From assembly GCF_902374955.1 (NCBI RefSeq), contig NZ_CABKRX010000107.1, positions 1 to 46,670 of the forward strand: DNA of 46,670 bases. The letters are read 5' to 3'. Below are positions 7,478 through 15,857 of this stretch, one piece after another. Each line of letters starts with the position of its first letter. Within the stretch, counting starts at the first letter, position 1. A model generated the notes under the pieces. The model searched no databases and was not told the DNA's origin. It was given only the letters and a program-made list of their open reading frames with translations. The stretch comes from Bacillus massilioanorexius. Its GTDB lineage: Bacteria; Bacillota; Bacilli; Bacillales; DSM-1321. A program made the position numbers and the translations under genes.

Positions 7478-9154
7478 ATGAAAAAACTAGTATTTTATTT
7501 ATGTAGCTTTGTAGTATTGTCTATAGTATTTTCTACATCAGCATCAGCAAGTACTAAATTCCCAGACGTATCAAGAACCTACTGGGCGTATCATGATATT
7601 AATTTTTTGACTGATAAGCAGGTTATTATGGGCTATGCTGATGGGAAATTTAAGCCAAATGAAATTTTGACCAGAAAGGACGCGGCTAGCCTCTTAGTGC
7701 GCGCATTAAAAAAAACAAATACGACACAGCGTGTTGCAGTTCCAACTGATTTAGTTCCTACGATGAGTGGCTATGATGAAGTTATTGCTTCGGTTAACTT
7801 AGATTTATTTACAGTAACAAATAATGAATTTAAGCCGTATGATCCTTTAACTCGAAAGGAAATGGCGAAGGCCTTAGCGACGGCATTTGATTATGTTGGG
7901 TTAAAGAGAACAAGTTTTAAAGATGTAAGTAAAAGCAATAGTTACTACCCTTTCATTGATGGGATCGCTGAATTTAAGGTTACAACTGGTTATACTGACG
8001 GTACATTCAGACCTGAAGAGCTTGTAACAAGAGCACAGTTCTCTGCTTTCTTAAGTCGTATTTATCAGGAACCTTTAGAATATACCGTTGAAGAAAATGG
8101 ACAAGTTCTACATACAGTTCGTAAACCAGATGAGGCGATAAATCTTGCATTGAATTATGATAAAGCAACCGTTCACCCAGTGGATAATGGTTTAGTTAGC
8201 TTTTCAAGGGAAGTATCTTCAGCGAGTAAAACAGACCTTTCAAAGGGTGTTTTAATATACAATGGTGATGAGCGGAAACAAGCTTTTTCGACAGATTACT
8301 ACAAACCCTATTTGGTAAAAGATATTCAAAACAATACAGGCACAATGTTTGATACTTTTATCTTTTTAGGAAGAAAAGCTTCGAAAGAGGTAGAATTTAC
8401 AGAACTACCAAATAATACAGCTAATTATGACGATTGGTTATCATATGTTAATAAAACATTTGATGAAAAGGGTGGATTGTATACTTTAAATGAAGCAGCA
8501 AAGCAAGTTAATCAGACAGTAAATGTGTATCTTTCTATACCATATCCGAAGCGCCAAGGAGATATTGTTGGATTTGATGGTGTTGCTATGTCAAATACAA
8601 CTGAAGAACGTCAAAAGTTAGTTTCATGGTATATTCAGAACGTAGAGATGGAATGGGATTTGGCTCAGTATAGTAATTTAGTATTTAAAGGGTACTATTG
8701 GTTAAATGAAACGGTCTCAAATCCACAAGATGAAATTTTAATAGAAAATGTAGCAAATGAAATACATAGTATAGGTAAATATTTTATTTATTCACCTCAT
8801 GCAACGTCTAATAATTTTCCATTATGGCAGACTTTAGGCTTTGATGATGCCTTTTTACAACCAAATGCCTTTAAAATGACTGGTTCAGGAGTAAAATATC
8901 GTATTCATTTGGCCTTTTTAAAAGCTCAAATTTATGGAAATAGTATTAATGTTGAAATTAACTCCCACGGTCCAAATCAAATACTAGAGGGATTAGCGAA
9001 TTTTGAACAGTATATCGATTTAGCAAAGCGTTACAATTTGCCAAATCATAGATTTATTATGTATCAAGATATTGAAATGGTATATCGAATGGCAAATGCA
9101 ACACAGCCAGGATTTAAAGAGACATACGAGTTGCTTCAAAGTATTATGAATTAA
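7478..9154 (+). CDS. Cell-surface protein: three SLH domains plus DUF4855
   Basis: A 558-residue exported protein. A signal peptide (residues 1-about 24, ending TSASA) precedes three SLH repeats at about 28-72, 85-132 and 140-190. Each has the typical GYADGKFKP / LTRKDAA-type blocks, though the middle repeat is the weakest. SLH repeats bind pyruvylated secondary cell-wall polymer. From about residue 215 to the end the sequence matches DUF4855: a KGVLIYNGD opening, FDTFIFLG, SIPYPKRQGDI, FKGYYWLNE and LGFDDAFLQPNAF. This domain resembles a glycosidase-like barrel and has no established activity. The ATG follows a GAAAGGA site. The gene stands alone, ended by a terminator. Confidence 0.85.
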   Translation: MKKLVFYLCSFVVLSIVFSTSASASTKFPDVSRTYWAYHDINFLTDKQVIMGYADGKFKPNEILTRKDAASLLVRALKKTNTTQRVAVPTDLVPTMSGYDEVIASVNLDLFTVTNNEFKPYDPLTRKEMAKALATAFDYVGLKRTSFKDVSKSNSYYPFIDGIAEFKVTTGYTDGTFRPEELVTRAQFSAFLSRIYQEPLEYTVEENGQVLHTVRKPDEAINLALNYDKATVHPVDNGLVSFSREVSSASKTDLSKGVLIYNGDERKQAFSTDYYKPYLVKDIQNNTGTMFDTFIFLGRKASKEVEFTELPNNTANYDDWLSYVNKTFDEKGGLYTLNEAAKQVNQTVNVYLSIPYPKRQGDIVGFDGVAMSNTTEERQKLVSWYIQNVEMEWDLAQYSNLVFKGYYWLNETVSNPQDEILIENVANEIHSIGKYFIYSPHATSNNFPLWQTLGFDDAFLQPNAFKMTGSGVKYRIHLAFLKAQIYGNSINVEINSHGPNQILEGLANFEQYIDLAKRYNLPNHRFIMYQDIEMVYRMANATQPGFKETYELLQSIMN

Positions 9155-9199
9155 TAGTTATTATAAAATAGCATCTATTTTAGATTTAATCAGTAAGTA

Positions 9200-9233
9200 A
9201 GAGGGTGTCCACAAAATGTGATGGATACCCTCT
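9200..9233 (+). terminator. Terminator after the SLH-DUF4855 gene
   Basis: AGAGGGTGTCCA and TGGATACCCTCT pair (one wobble) around a 10-base loop. It ends the surface-protein transcript. The T tail is imperfect. Confidence 0.7.
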
Positions 9234-9331
9234 AAGATTTTATGTTATTTCCAAATTACTCTTATATCCAGCAAAGAGTATAATAAACAAAGTATATAAC
9301 GAAGTGGGTAAACTTAGCTTTTTTATAAAGA

Positions 9332-9475
9332 TGTTTTCTAAAAGATTGTTGTTTTGAAATAAGTGTGCAGTGAATAAGATTTACATAAAAGGTTGATCAC
9401 TCACCTTGCGGAAAGCGTGTAGCTTGGATCGGAACTTTACTTCGCCTATTTCTGTTCATAGGAAAAAGTATTTTA
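9332..9475 (+). repeat. Degenerate Bacillaceae intergenic repeat, copy 1
   Basis: Starts with the shared left-end motif TTTTCTAAAAGATTGTTGTT and continues through GTTGATCACTCACC and TTGCGGAAAGCGTGTAGC, blocks typical of a GC-richer repeat that I recognise between operons in Bacillus genomes. The central GAGACTCC part is missing. Four further copies, all in the same direction, are in this window. Confidence 0.6.
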
Positions 9476-9530
9476 TAAAGAAAAAACACGTAAGTAAAAC
9501 ATATCAATAAAATATAGAATACATAAAGCA

Positions 9531-9575
9531 AGGAGCCACTGAAAAGTGATACAAAATCACTTTTCAGTGGCTCCT
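9531..9575. terminator. Perfect 20-bp-arm terminator hairpin
   Basis: Two exactly complementary 20-base arms (9531-9550 and 9556-9575) enclose a 5-base loop. It lies 20 bases beyond the stop of the minus-strand DUF2871 gene and most likely terminates it. The plus-strand side has the better T run, so it may also act in the other direction. Confidence 0.85.
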
Positions 9576-9595
9576 TTGTTTTAAGCATCTGTTAT

Positions 9596-10030
9596 TTATT
9601 CTTTATCGGGTGAAACCTTTTGCATTAAAATGAACATAAAGATGAATAAACCAATAGATAAAATGATATGACCTAATCCAGACATACCTGATATAGCTGC
9701 GTCTAAACCATTGGATAATTCAAATGATCCTTTAATAACAAGAATAGAAACGATACCTCTTATAAACATCATAGTAGTAGAAAGAATCAACCCTACATTA
9801 TATAGAATGAAGAATAGATTAAATCTTTTTGAAGTAGAAAGCTGAAAATTTTTCTCTAACAAAAGGAATATTAAGAACATAATAAAACCTAGTGTTAATA
9901 AATGACCATGTACTTTTCCTAGAGCTGTAGTGTCAAAAACTCCCCAGATTTTCGTTAATTCTCTAAATAAAACTCCACTTATTAATGCAACAACTAAATA
10001 AGCAAATGCCGAATTAAACAGCTTTTTCAT
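9596..10030 (-). CDS. DUF2871-family integral membrane protein
   Basis: A 144-residue protein with four predicted membrane helices (about residues 7-27, 43-60, 72-95 and 112-136). The motif GKVHGHLLTLGF in helix two and the overall pattern are those of the DUF2871 family, whose function is unknown. Conserved histidines in that helix (HGH) are reminiscent of haem- or copper-binding membrane proteins, but no function is established. The start has an AGGAGG-type site (ccuccuuga read from the other strand). It is monocistronic and oriented away from the PTS gene. Confidence 0.7.
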   Translation of the reverse strand: MKKLFNSAFAYLVVALISGVLFRELTKIWGVFDTTALGKVHGHLLTLGFIMFLIFLLLEKNFQLSTSKRFNLFFILYNVGLILSTTMMFIRGIVSILVIKGSFELSNGLDAAISGMSGLGHIILSIGLFIFMFILMQKVSPDKE

Positions 10031-10342
10031 ATGTGTAGTCCTCCTTGATTGTATATTGCATATTTGTATTTATTCTATAATCCCAATCAACAGTATTATG
10101 TAAATTTAAGTATAACTTGTGTGTATGAACGGAATATGAATAAAAGGTTACATAAAATGAAGAGATGAAATGGACTAAGATAAGACATCTTAACTTTAAT
10201 TCTATTTTAGCATAATCGTTCAATGAAGATTCCGAAAAAAAACTATGATAATTTTTGCTAATCATATTCATAATTACTATATATCAAGGGCATACTTCTA
10301 TTACAGTGAAAATAATGGTAGACACAAAAAATTCACAAATAT

Positions 10343-10357
10343 TTGTAACCGTTTACT
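10343..10357 (+). promoter_or_regulatory. cre site (CcpA operator) upstream of the PTS gene
   Basis: TTGTAACCGTTTACT matches the catabolite-response element consensus WTGNAANCGNWNNCW at every defined position. It lies about 95 bases before the start of the PTS IICB gene. CcpA control of a sugar transporter is expected; whether the site activates or represses depends on the unmapped promoter. Confidence 0.75.
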
Positions 10358-10384
10358 GTGTAATTGTGATATAGTAATTAACGT

Positions 10385-10424
10385 TAGTTAACCGTTTAAC
10401 TAAATGAGGGGTTAACTAGTTAAC
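10385..10424 (+). promoter_or_regulatory. Two palindromic operators in the PTS leader
   Basis: TAGTTAACCGTTTAACTA (10385-10402) is an 18-base near-palindrome with a central CG, the form of a LacI-family operator. GTTAACTAGTTAAC (10411-10424) is a perfect 14-base palindrome sharing the GTTAA half-site. They sit 30-70 bases before the PTS start codon. The LacI-family regulator encoded just downstream is the obvious candidate ligand, by inference. Nothing else was recognised between 10031 and 10453. Confidence 0.6.
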
Positions 10425-10453
10425 GAAATGATGTTGAAAGGACGAAAAATAAT

Positions 10454-12118
10454 ATGTTTAAGTATTTACAACGTATTGGTAAAGCGATTATGCTTCCAAT
10501 CGCAGCTTTACCGATTGCTGGTATCCTTCTTGGTATCGGTGGTGCTTTACTAGGAATTGCAAGCTTAGAAAATGCACCTTCTATTTACAATCCGTTGATT
10601 TCATTTGTTAATATTGAATTTGTAAACGGTATCTTAAATATTATGAAAGGTGTAGGGGATATTGTTTTTGGTAATCTTCCTATCCTTTTTGCAATAGGTG
10701 TAGCTGTAGGTTTAGCTAAAGAAGATAAAGGTACAGCTGGTTTAGCATCTGTTTTTGGATTTTTAATCATGCACCAAGTAATTTCTACTATGTTAACACT
10801 TGGTTACACAAGATTAGGTGTAGTTACTCCTGATAATGTTGGTGAGTATGGTACGTATGTAACAACTACAGTAGGTATCTTTACACTTAATATGTCAGTA
10901 TTCGGTGGTATCATTACAGGTTTAGTAACAAGTGTGTTACATAATCGTTATTATAATATTACATTCAATCCAATGTTCTCATTCTTCGCAGGATCACGTT
11001 TCGTTCCAATTATCACGGCTTTAGTAATGGCTTTTGTTGGTGCGATTCTTGGATTCTTATGGCCATTTGTTCAAGATGGAATTGCTGCCCTAGCAGATAT
11101 AGTTAACGCATCAGGTGCAGCTGGAACATTCCTATATGGATTAATCGAACGTTCATTAATTCCATTTGGTTTACACCATGTATTCTATACACCATTCTGG
11201 TTCTCTTCTTTAGTACAAGCTGAAGTAATCATTAATGGTGTTCCAACAGTAATTGATGGAGCAAACACAGCTTACTTTGCTCAATTAGGTTCAATGAAAG
11301 ATTTAGTAGGAGCATCTCCTGAAACAATGGATGCAATCGTAAATGGTACAACTCGTTTCATGGCTGGTAAATTCCCATTCATGATGTTCGGTTTAGCGGG
11401 TGCGGCACTTGCTTTATATAAAACAGCTAAACCAAGCAAGAAAGTGGTTGTTGGTTCATTATTAGCATCGGCAGCAGGTACAGCAGCGCTTACTGGTATT
11501 ACAGAGCCATTAGAATTTACATTCTTATTCGTAGCTCCATGGTTATATGTAATCCACGCTATTCTAGCAGGTTTATCATTCATGTTAATGGATGTTTTCA
11601 ATGTATTCATCGGTATGACATTCTCTGGTGGTATCATTGACTTTACATTATTCGGTTTACTTCCAGCAGGTGCTGGTGTACCAACGCACTGGTTATACGT
11701 AATTGGTGTAGGTATTGTCTACTTTGCTCTTTACTTCTTCATTTTCAAATTCGTTATTACGAAGTTTAATTTAAAAACACCTGGTCGTGAAGATGAAGAT
11801 GAAGAAACAAAATTATATACAAAAGCTGACTTCCAAGGTAAAGACGGTGAAGCGGCACCAGCTGCTAAAGGTGGAAATGATGAGCTTCGTGAAATCGCAC
11901 CAAAAGTATTAGCAGCATTAGGTGGAAGCGAAAATATTGAAAACATTGATGCGTGTATTACTCGCCTTCGTGTAGAAGTTAAAGATTCAAAAATCGTTGA
12001 TAAAGCAGAACTGAAACGTCTAGGAGCTTCAGGTGTACTAGAAATTTCAGGTGGTGTACAAGCAATCTTCGGTGGTAAATCAGATACGTTGAAAAATTAT
12101 ATTAAAGAAATAATGTAA
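10454..12118 (+). CDS. PTS EIICB sugar permease (glucose/alpha-glucoside family)
   Basis: A 554-residue phosphotransferase permease that imports and phosphorylates a sugar. The IIC domain (about 1-440) opens with the family block LQRIGKAIMLPIAALPIAG and contains the substrate-site motif GITEPLEFTF. A TPGREDEDEE linker leads into a IIB domain (about 480-554) with phospho-accepting Cys501 in ACITRLRVEV. The linker and IIC resemble MalP/GlvC alpha-glucoside permeases more than PtsG, but the sugar cannot be fixed from sequence. No IIA domain is fused, so it depends on a IIA encoded elsewhere. A cre site and palindromic operators precede it and a LacI-type gene follows after a terminator. Confidence 0.88.
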   Translation: MFKYLQRIGKAIMLPIAALPIAGILLGIGGALLGIASLENAPSIYNPLISFVNIEFVNGILNIMKGVGDIVFGNLPILFAIGVAVGLAKEDKGTAGLASVFGFLIMHQVISTMLTLGYTRLGVVTPDNVGEYGTYVTTTVGIFTLNMSVFGGIITGLVTSVLHNRYYNITFNPMFSFFAGSRFVPIITALVMAFVGAILGFLWPFVQDGIAALADIVNASGAAGTFLYGLIERSLIPFGLHHVFYTPFWFSSLVQAEVIINGVPTVIDGANTAYFAQLGSMKDLVGASPETMDAIVNGTTRFMAGKFPFMMFGLAGAALALYKTAKPSKKVVVGSLLASAAGTAALTGITEPLEFTFLFVAPWLYVIHAILAGLSFMLMDVFNVFIGMTFSGGIIDFTLFGLLPAGAGVPTHWLYVIGVGIVYFALYFFIFKFVITKFNLKTPGREDEDEETKLYTKADFQGKDGEAAPAAKGGNDELREIAPKVLAALGGSENIENIDACITRLRVEVKDSKIVDKAELKRLGASGVLEISGGVQAIFGGKSDTLKNYIKEIM

Positions 12119-12132
12119 CGTAGATAAAACAT

Positions 12133-12183
12133 AAAGGCTGAATCGAAAGTGGTTAGAAGTATACTTTCTGATTCAGCCTTTTT
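12133..12183 (+). terminator. Terminator after the PTS gene
   Basis: AAAGGCTGAATC and GATTCAGCCTTT are exact complements around a loop of about 27 bases, followed by T. Confidence 0.85.
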
Positions 12184-12369
12184 ATAATGGGAAATAGGCA
12201 AGGTATATTTTATTTAATTCATGAATCATTCAGCTTTTCTTAGGTTCTGCAATATTTAAAATACACAAAATAGACAAGGTCTTTATTTAATTCATTATAA
12301 ATGGTTTACAAAAAAGAAATAATAAAAGAAAATGGAAATAGTTTATAGCTTGGAGGGGTAAGATTAATC

Positions 12370-13590
12370 ATGAAAAAAGTTACAATTAAAGATGTTGCCC
12401 TAAGAGCCAATGTATCAAAAGCAACTGTTTCTTATGTGTTGAATGATATTGGAAAAGTATCCGATGAAACGAAGCAAAGAGTGCTCGATGCGATTGAAGA
12501 ATTGGGCTATATTCCAAATAATACTGCAAGAAATTTAGCGAAGAGAACAAATAAAGAAAGCAATGAATCAAAGTCATTCATGCAAGATTCACCTTTTTAT
12601 CAAGATTTCATTAATTCTTTTATTCAAAATAAAGTTGGAAAAATACCGAAAGAAACTAAAAATAAGCTACTTGAAACAATTGAAGAGTGGGGCTATTTAC
12701 CCTCTACATTTCTTGATCAAGTAATGAAACGATCGAAAACAACGATCGCTATTTTTTTGGAAATGGACCAAAATTATCGAAGAGCGGTAATGGATAAAAA
12801 CCCCTTCTATCAAGAGTTTATTAGCAGTGTCGAGTATACGGCTCAAGAAAACCAATTATCGGTGAGTGTCTATAATTCTTTAGCTCCATATACCTATGAA
12901 GAATTAATGGAAAAATCTCTTATGGGTGTTGTTGTTTTAGGAAAGATTCCTGTACAATTATCACTGATCTTAAAGCAAATGAATCTCCCAATTGTTATAG
13001 TAGATGAATATGAATATCACCCAAAATACGTGACAATTACTTCAGAGGATAAAAAGGGTGCATTTGATAGCATTGAGTATTTAATATTAAAAGGTCATAA
13101 ATCGATTGCTTTTGTTGGCTGTGGGAATGATAGAGGCAATTTTTTTGAGAAGAGAGTAGCAGGCTATAAAGAGGCTCTGGAAGCATACGGTATGGAATTT
13201 AGTAAAGAACATATTTATTTATCAGATGTCAATTATAGTTATGATGAAGGTATCCGAATTGCTTATAAAATTGCGGATAGTATCAATAAATATGATGCGA
13301 TATTTTGTACTTGTGATATTATGGCGATTGGTTTAATGAAAGGATTTATAAGAAAGGGCTATAAAATTCCAGAGGATTTATCCATCATGGGTTTTGATAA
13401 TATTCAATTTAGTAAATATAGTAATCCAGAGTTGACTACTGTTGATCAAAATATCTTTTTAAAAGCAGAAACTGCTGTTGCAATTATAAAGAGGAAAGCA
13501 AAAGGAGAGCCTGTCAAGAACGAATATATGTTACCTGTTTCAATAGTGGAAAGAGAATCAGTTTATAATAGGAGTAATCAAAGGAAGTAA
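12370..13590 (+). CDS. LacI-family transcriptional regulator with internal duplication
   Basis: A 406-residue regulator, about 70 residues longer than the usual 330-340. The N-terminus is a normal LacI helix-turn-helix and hinge (KVTIKDVALRANVSKATVSYVLN, then GYIPNNTARNLAKR). Residues 28-80 (GKVSDETKQRVLDAIEELGY ... PFYQDF) recur in diverged form at 90-150 (GKIPKETKNKLLETIEEWGY ... NPFYQEF), so helix 3, the hinge and the start of the core domain appear twice. The periplasmic-binding-like core (TIAIFLEMDQ, ILKGHKSIAFVGC, FCTCDIMAIGLMKGF, IMGFDNIQFSKYSNPELTTV) is complete. A GGAGGGG site precedes the ATG. Its likely targets are the palindromes upstream of the PTS gene (inference). Confidence 0.88.
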   Translation: MKKVTIKDVALRANVSKATVSYVLNDIGKVSDETKQRVLDAIEELGYIPNNTARNLAKRTNKESNESKSFMQDSPFYQDFINSFIQNKVGKIPKETKNKLLETIEEWGYLPSTFLDQVMKRSKTTIAIFLEMDQNYRRAVMDKNPFYQEFISSVEYTAQENQLSVSVYNSLAPYTYEELMEKSLMGVVVLGKIPVQLSLILKQMNLPIVIVDEYEYHPKYVTITSEDKKGAFDSIEYLILKGHKSIAFVGCGNDRGNFFEKRVAGYKEALEAYGMEFSKEHIYLSDVNYSYDEGIRIAYKIADSINKYDAIFCTCDIMAIGLMKGFIRKGYKIPEDLSIMGFDNIQFSKYSNPELTTVDQNIFLKAETAVAIIKRKAKGEPVKNEYMLPVSIVERESVYNRSNQRK

Positions 13591-13614
13591 AAATATAATT
13601 TTACTTCCTTTTTT
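13581..13614 (+). terminator. Terminator overlapping the LacI stop codon
   Basis: AAGGAAGTAAAA and TTTTACTTCCTT form a perfect stem with a short loop and T tail. The stop codon of the regulator lies within the left arm. Confidence 0.85.
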
Positions 13615-13760
13615 GTGTGGAAAAATAAATATAGCTATTATTGGAAAAAACGGTTGAATAATCAAAATAATTAGATTATAATAAGTTAAATTTATTAAAC
13701 ATATCTATATAGTCGGAATTGAGTGGGTATGAAATAAAAATGAAAGTAGGGGGAAGCTTG

Positions 13761-14954
13761 GTGATTTATCAACACAGAGAGATTGAACAATCCATTAATG
13801 AGGAATTAGAAAAGAATTTTCAACAGATTGTAGGTTGGAGAAGATATATGCACGAAAATCCAGAGCTTTCTTTTCAAGAAGTGAAAACGGCACACTTTAT
13901 TGCGGGAAAATTAGAAAGTTTTGGTCTTGAAGTAAGGACGCAAGTTGGCGGAAATGGAGTTGTTGGGATCCTATCAGGAAATCAAGATGGGAAAACCATT
14001 GCTTTAAGAGCTGATTTTGATGCTCTTCCTATTGTGGATGAAAAGCAAGTGGAATATAAATCAAAGAATGTTGGTGTAATGCATGCTTGTGGCCATGATG
14101 GGCATACAGCTGCTTTATTAGGTGTAGCCCAAACATTGAGTCAATACAAACATGTATTACATGGGAAAATAATATTTATCTTTCAGCATGCAGAGGAAAA
14201 ACCACCTGGTGGAGCGAAATTTATGATTGAAGATCAGGTTTTGGAAGGTGTAGATTATGTGTTTGGTGCACATTTAGCAACTGAGTATCCTTTAGGAAAA
14301 GTGGCTATTAATGAAGGATTTAGGATGGCAGCGGTTGACAAATTTGAAATAAAGATTGAGGGAAAAGGTGGTCATGGGGCTAAACCACACGACTCTATCG
14401 ATTCCATTGTTATAGGAAGTGAGATTGTAAGTTCATTACAAAAAATAGTAAGTCGTAGAATTAATCCTTTACAACCAGCTGTGGTTACTATCGGTGTTTT
14501 TCAAGCTGGTACAGCTTTTAATATTATTGCTGATACAGCTAGATTAGAAGGAACTGTTCGTACATTTGATGATGCGACACGAGAATTGGTTAAAAATGAA
14601 ATATACTCAATTGTAGAAGGAATTACGAGTGGATTTCATGCGGATTTTTCGATTGATTATTTGAATGGATATCCAGCCTTATATAATCATCAAATTGAAA
14701 CGGATATAGTAAAAAATATTTTGTCTGATGTATTCTCAAATGAAGCAATTATTGATTTTGAACCGTCCATGGGGGCAGAGGATTTTGCCTATTATTTACT
14801 TGAAAAGCCGGGATGTTATTTTAAAGTAGGAGCTAGAAATGAAAAGGAAAATACTCAATTTCCACACCATCATCCCAAGTTTGATTTTGATGAAAGAGCC
14901 TTATTAAATATTGAAAAATCATTCGTGAAGATTGTATCACATTATTTATTATAA
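13761..14954 (+). CDS. M20-family amidohydrolase (N-acyl amino acid/hippurate hydrolase type)
   Basis: A 397-residue metal-dependent amidohydrolase of the YxeP/HipO group, which removes acyl groups from N-acyl amino acids or related amides. Metal-site motifs are MHACGHDGHTA, FQHAEEKPPGG and the C-terminal GAEDFAYYL. The lid domain block GKGGHGAKPH is also present, and RRYMHENPELSFQE is the usual N-terminal signature. I chose the GTG at 13761, which sits 6 bases after AGGGGGA. A longer frame from a TTG at 13719 has no ribosome site. It is followed after 19 bases by the VOC gene and then by an SsuABC-type importer, so the substrate is probably something that importer brings in. Confidence 0.87.
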   Translation: MIYQHREIEQSINEELEKNFQQIVGWRRYMHENPELSFQEVKTAHFIAGKLESFGLEVRTQVGGNGVVGILSGNQDGKTIALRADFDALPIVDEKQVEYKSKNVGVMHACGHDGHTAALLGVAQTLSQYKHVLHGKIIFIFQHAEEKPPGGAKFMIEDQVLEGVDYVFGAHLATEYPLGKVAINEGFRMAAVDKFEIKIEGKGGHGAKPHDSIDSIVIGSEIVSSLQKIVSRRINPLQPAVVTIGVFQAGTAFNIIADTARLEGTVRTFDDATRELVKNEIYSIVEGITSGFHADFSIDYLNGYPALYNHQIETDIVKNILSDVFSNEAIIDFEPSMGAEDFAYYLLEKPGCYFKVGARNEKENTQFPHHHPKFDFDERALLNIEKSFVKIVSHYLL

Positions 14955-14973
14955 TTTTTAGGAGGATTCGTAC

Positions 14974-15786
14974 ATGAGTTTTGCATTTGATCATTTAGTT
15001 CATTTTGTTGAAGAACCGAAAGACGCTATCGCTCAATTAAAAGAAAACGGAATTTATGCAGCTGAAGGTGGAGTTCATCAAAATCGCGGTACGTATAATG
15101 CCCTAAGCTATTTTGATTTAAGTTATATCGAATTTTTAAGTACCTATGATCGTGAACTAGTTAAAAAAACTCAACATCCAGCTCATAGCTTAGTTGGAAC
15201 GATAGTTCAAGATGATTTTATTGAAGGATTTTCACGAATCGCTATTCGTACTACTGACATCGAAAAAGATGCACAATTTTTTCGAGATAAAGGATTAACT
15301 GTAAATGGTCCGGTATCGATGAACAGAAAAAGACCGGATAATAGTGTAATTGATTGGCAATTATTATACGTAGGGGATGAGAATGGAGAGCTAGAATTAC
15401 CATTTATTATTCAATGGAATGAAAGTGATGAAGAGAGAAGAGCAGATTTAATAGAGAGAGAAGTTATTACAACACATCCTTCGGGAGTATCATTTTCACA
15501 TGTGAATTTTGCTGTCAGAGATTTACAATCTACAGTTAAGAAGTGGTCGGAATTATTAGGCTTACCAGCTGGAGAAGAGTATATGGATGAGGAACTCCAA
15601 GCGACATCTCAGGCCTTGCATTTACCAGGTGGAAATTTAGTATTTAGTAGTCCAATTGGTGAAGGTGTTGTTTCATCGGTACTAAAGAATAGAGGGGAAA
15701 GACCTTTTAAAGTAACCTTTGCTGGAGGAATTAATAATTCTACTTTTAGTTTTTTAGGTGGTATTTATAAAATAGAGAAGAAATAA
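14974..15786 (+). CDS. VOC-superfamily protein (glyoxalase-like domains)
   Basis: A 270-residue protein with two vicinal-oxygen-chelate modules. The first begins FAFDHLVHFVEEPKDAI and the second SFSHVNFAVRDLQSTVKKWSELLGL (about residues 172-197). Paired beta-alpha-beta modules with His and Glu ligands bind a divalent metal in most family members, which range over glyoxalases, dioxygenases and epimerases. The reaction cannot be assigned. A GGAGGATT site precedes the ATG and only 19 bases separate it from the amidohydrolase, so the two are co-expressed. It may act on the same imported compound. Confidence 0.75.
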   Translation: MSFAFDHLVHFVEEPKDAIAQLKENGIYAAEGGVHQNRGTYNALSYFDLSYIEFLSTYDRELVKKTQHPAHSLVGTIVQDDFIEGFSRIAIRTTDIEKDAQFFRDKGLTVNGPVSMNRKRPDNSVIDWQLLYVGDENGELELPFIIQWNESDEERRADLIEREVITTHPSGVSFSHVNFAVRDLQSTVKKWSELLGLPAGEEYMDEELQATSQALHLPGGNLVFSSPIGEGVVSSVLKNRGERPFKVTFAGGINNSTFSFLGGIYKIEKK

Positions 15787-15857
15787 TACATTTCAATCAT
15801 TTTTTTAGCATAATTCCGAGTAAGCTGATGTAAATAGATAAGATAAGGGGAATAAAT

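Noticed and set aside
9397..9588. Minus-strand open frame of 63 codons
   Set aside because: It spans a perfect terminator hairpin and part of repeat copy 1 and has no ribosome site.
10014..10271. Minus-strand open frame overlapping the DUF2871 start
   Set aside because: It would cover the DUF2871 leader and ribosome site, has an unlikely composition and lacks its own ribosome site.
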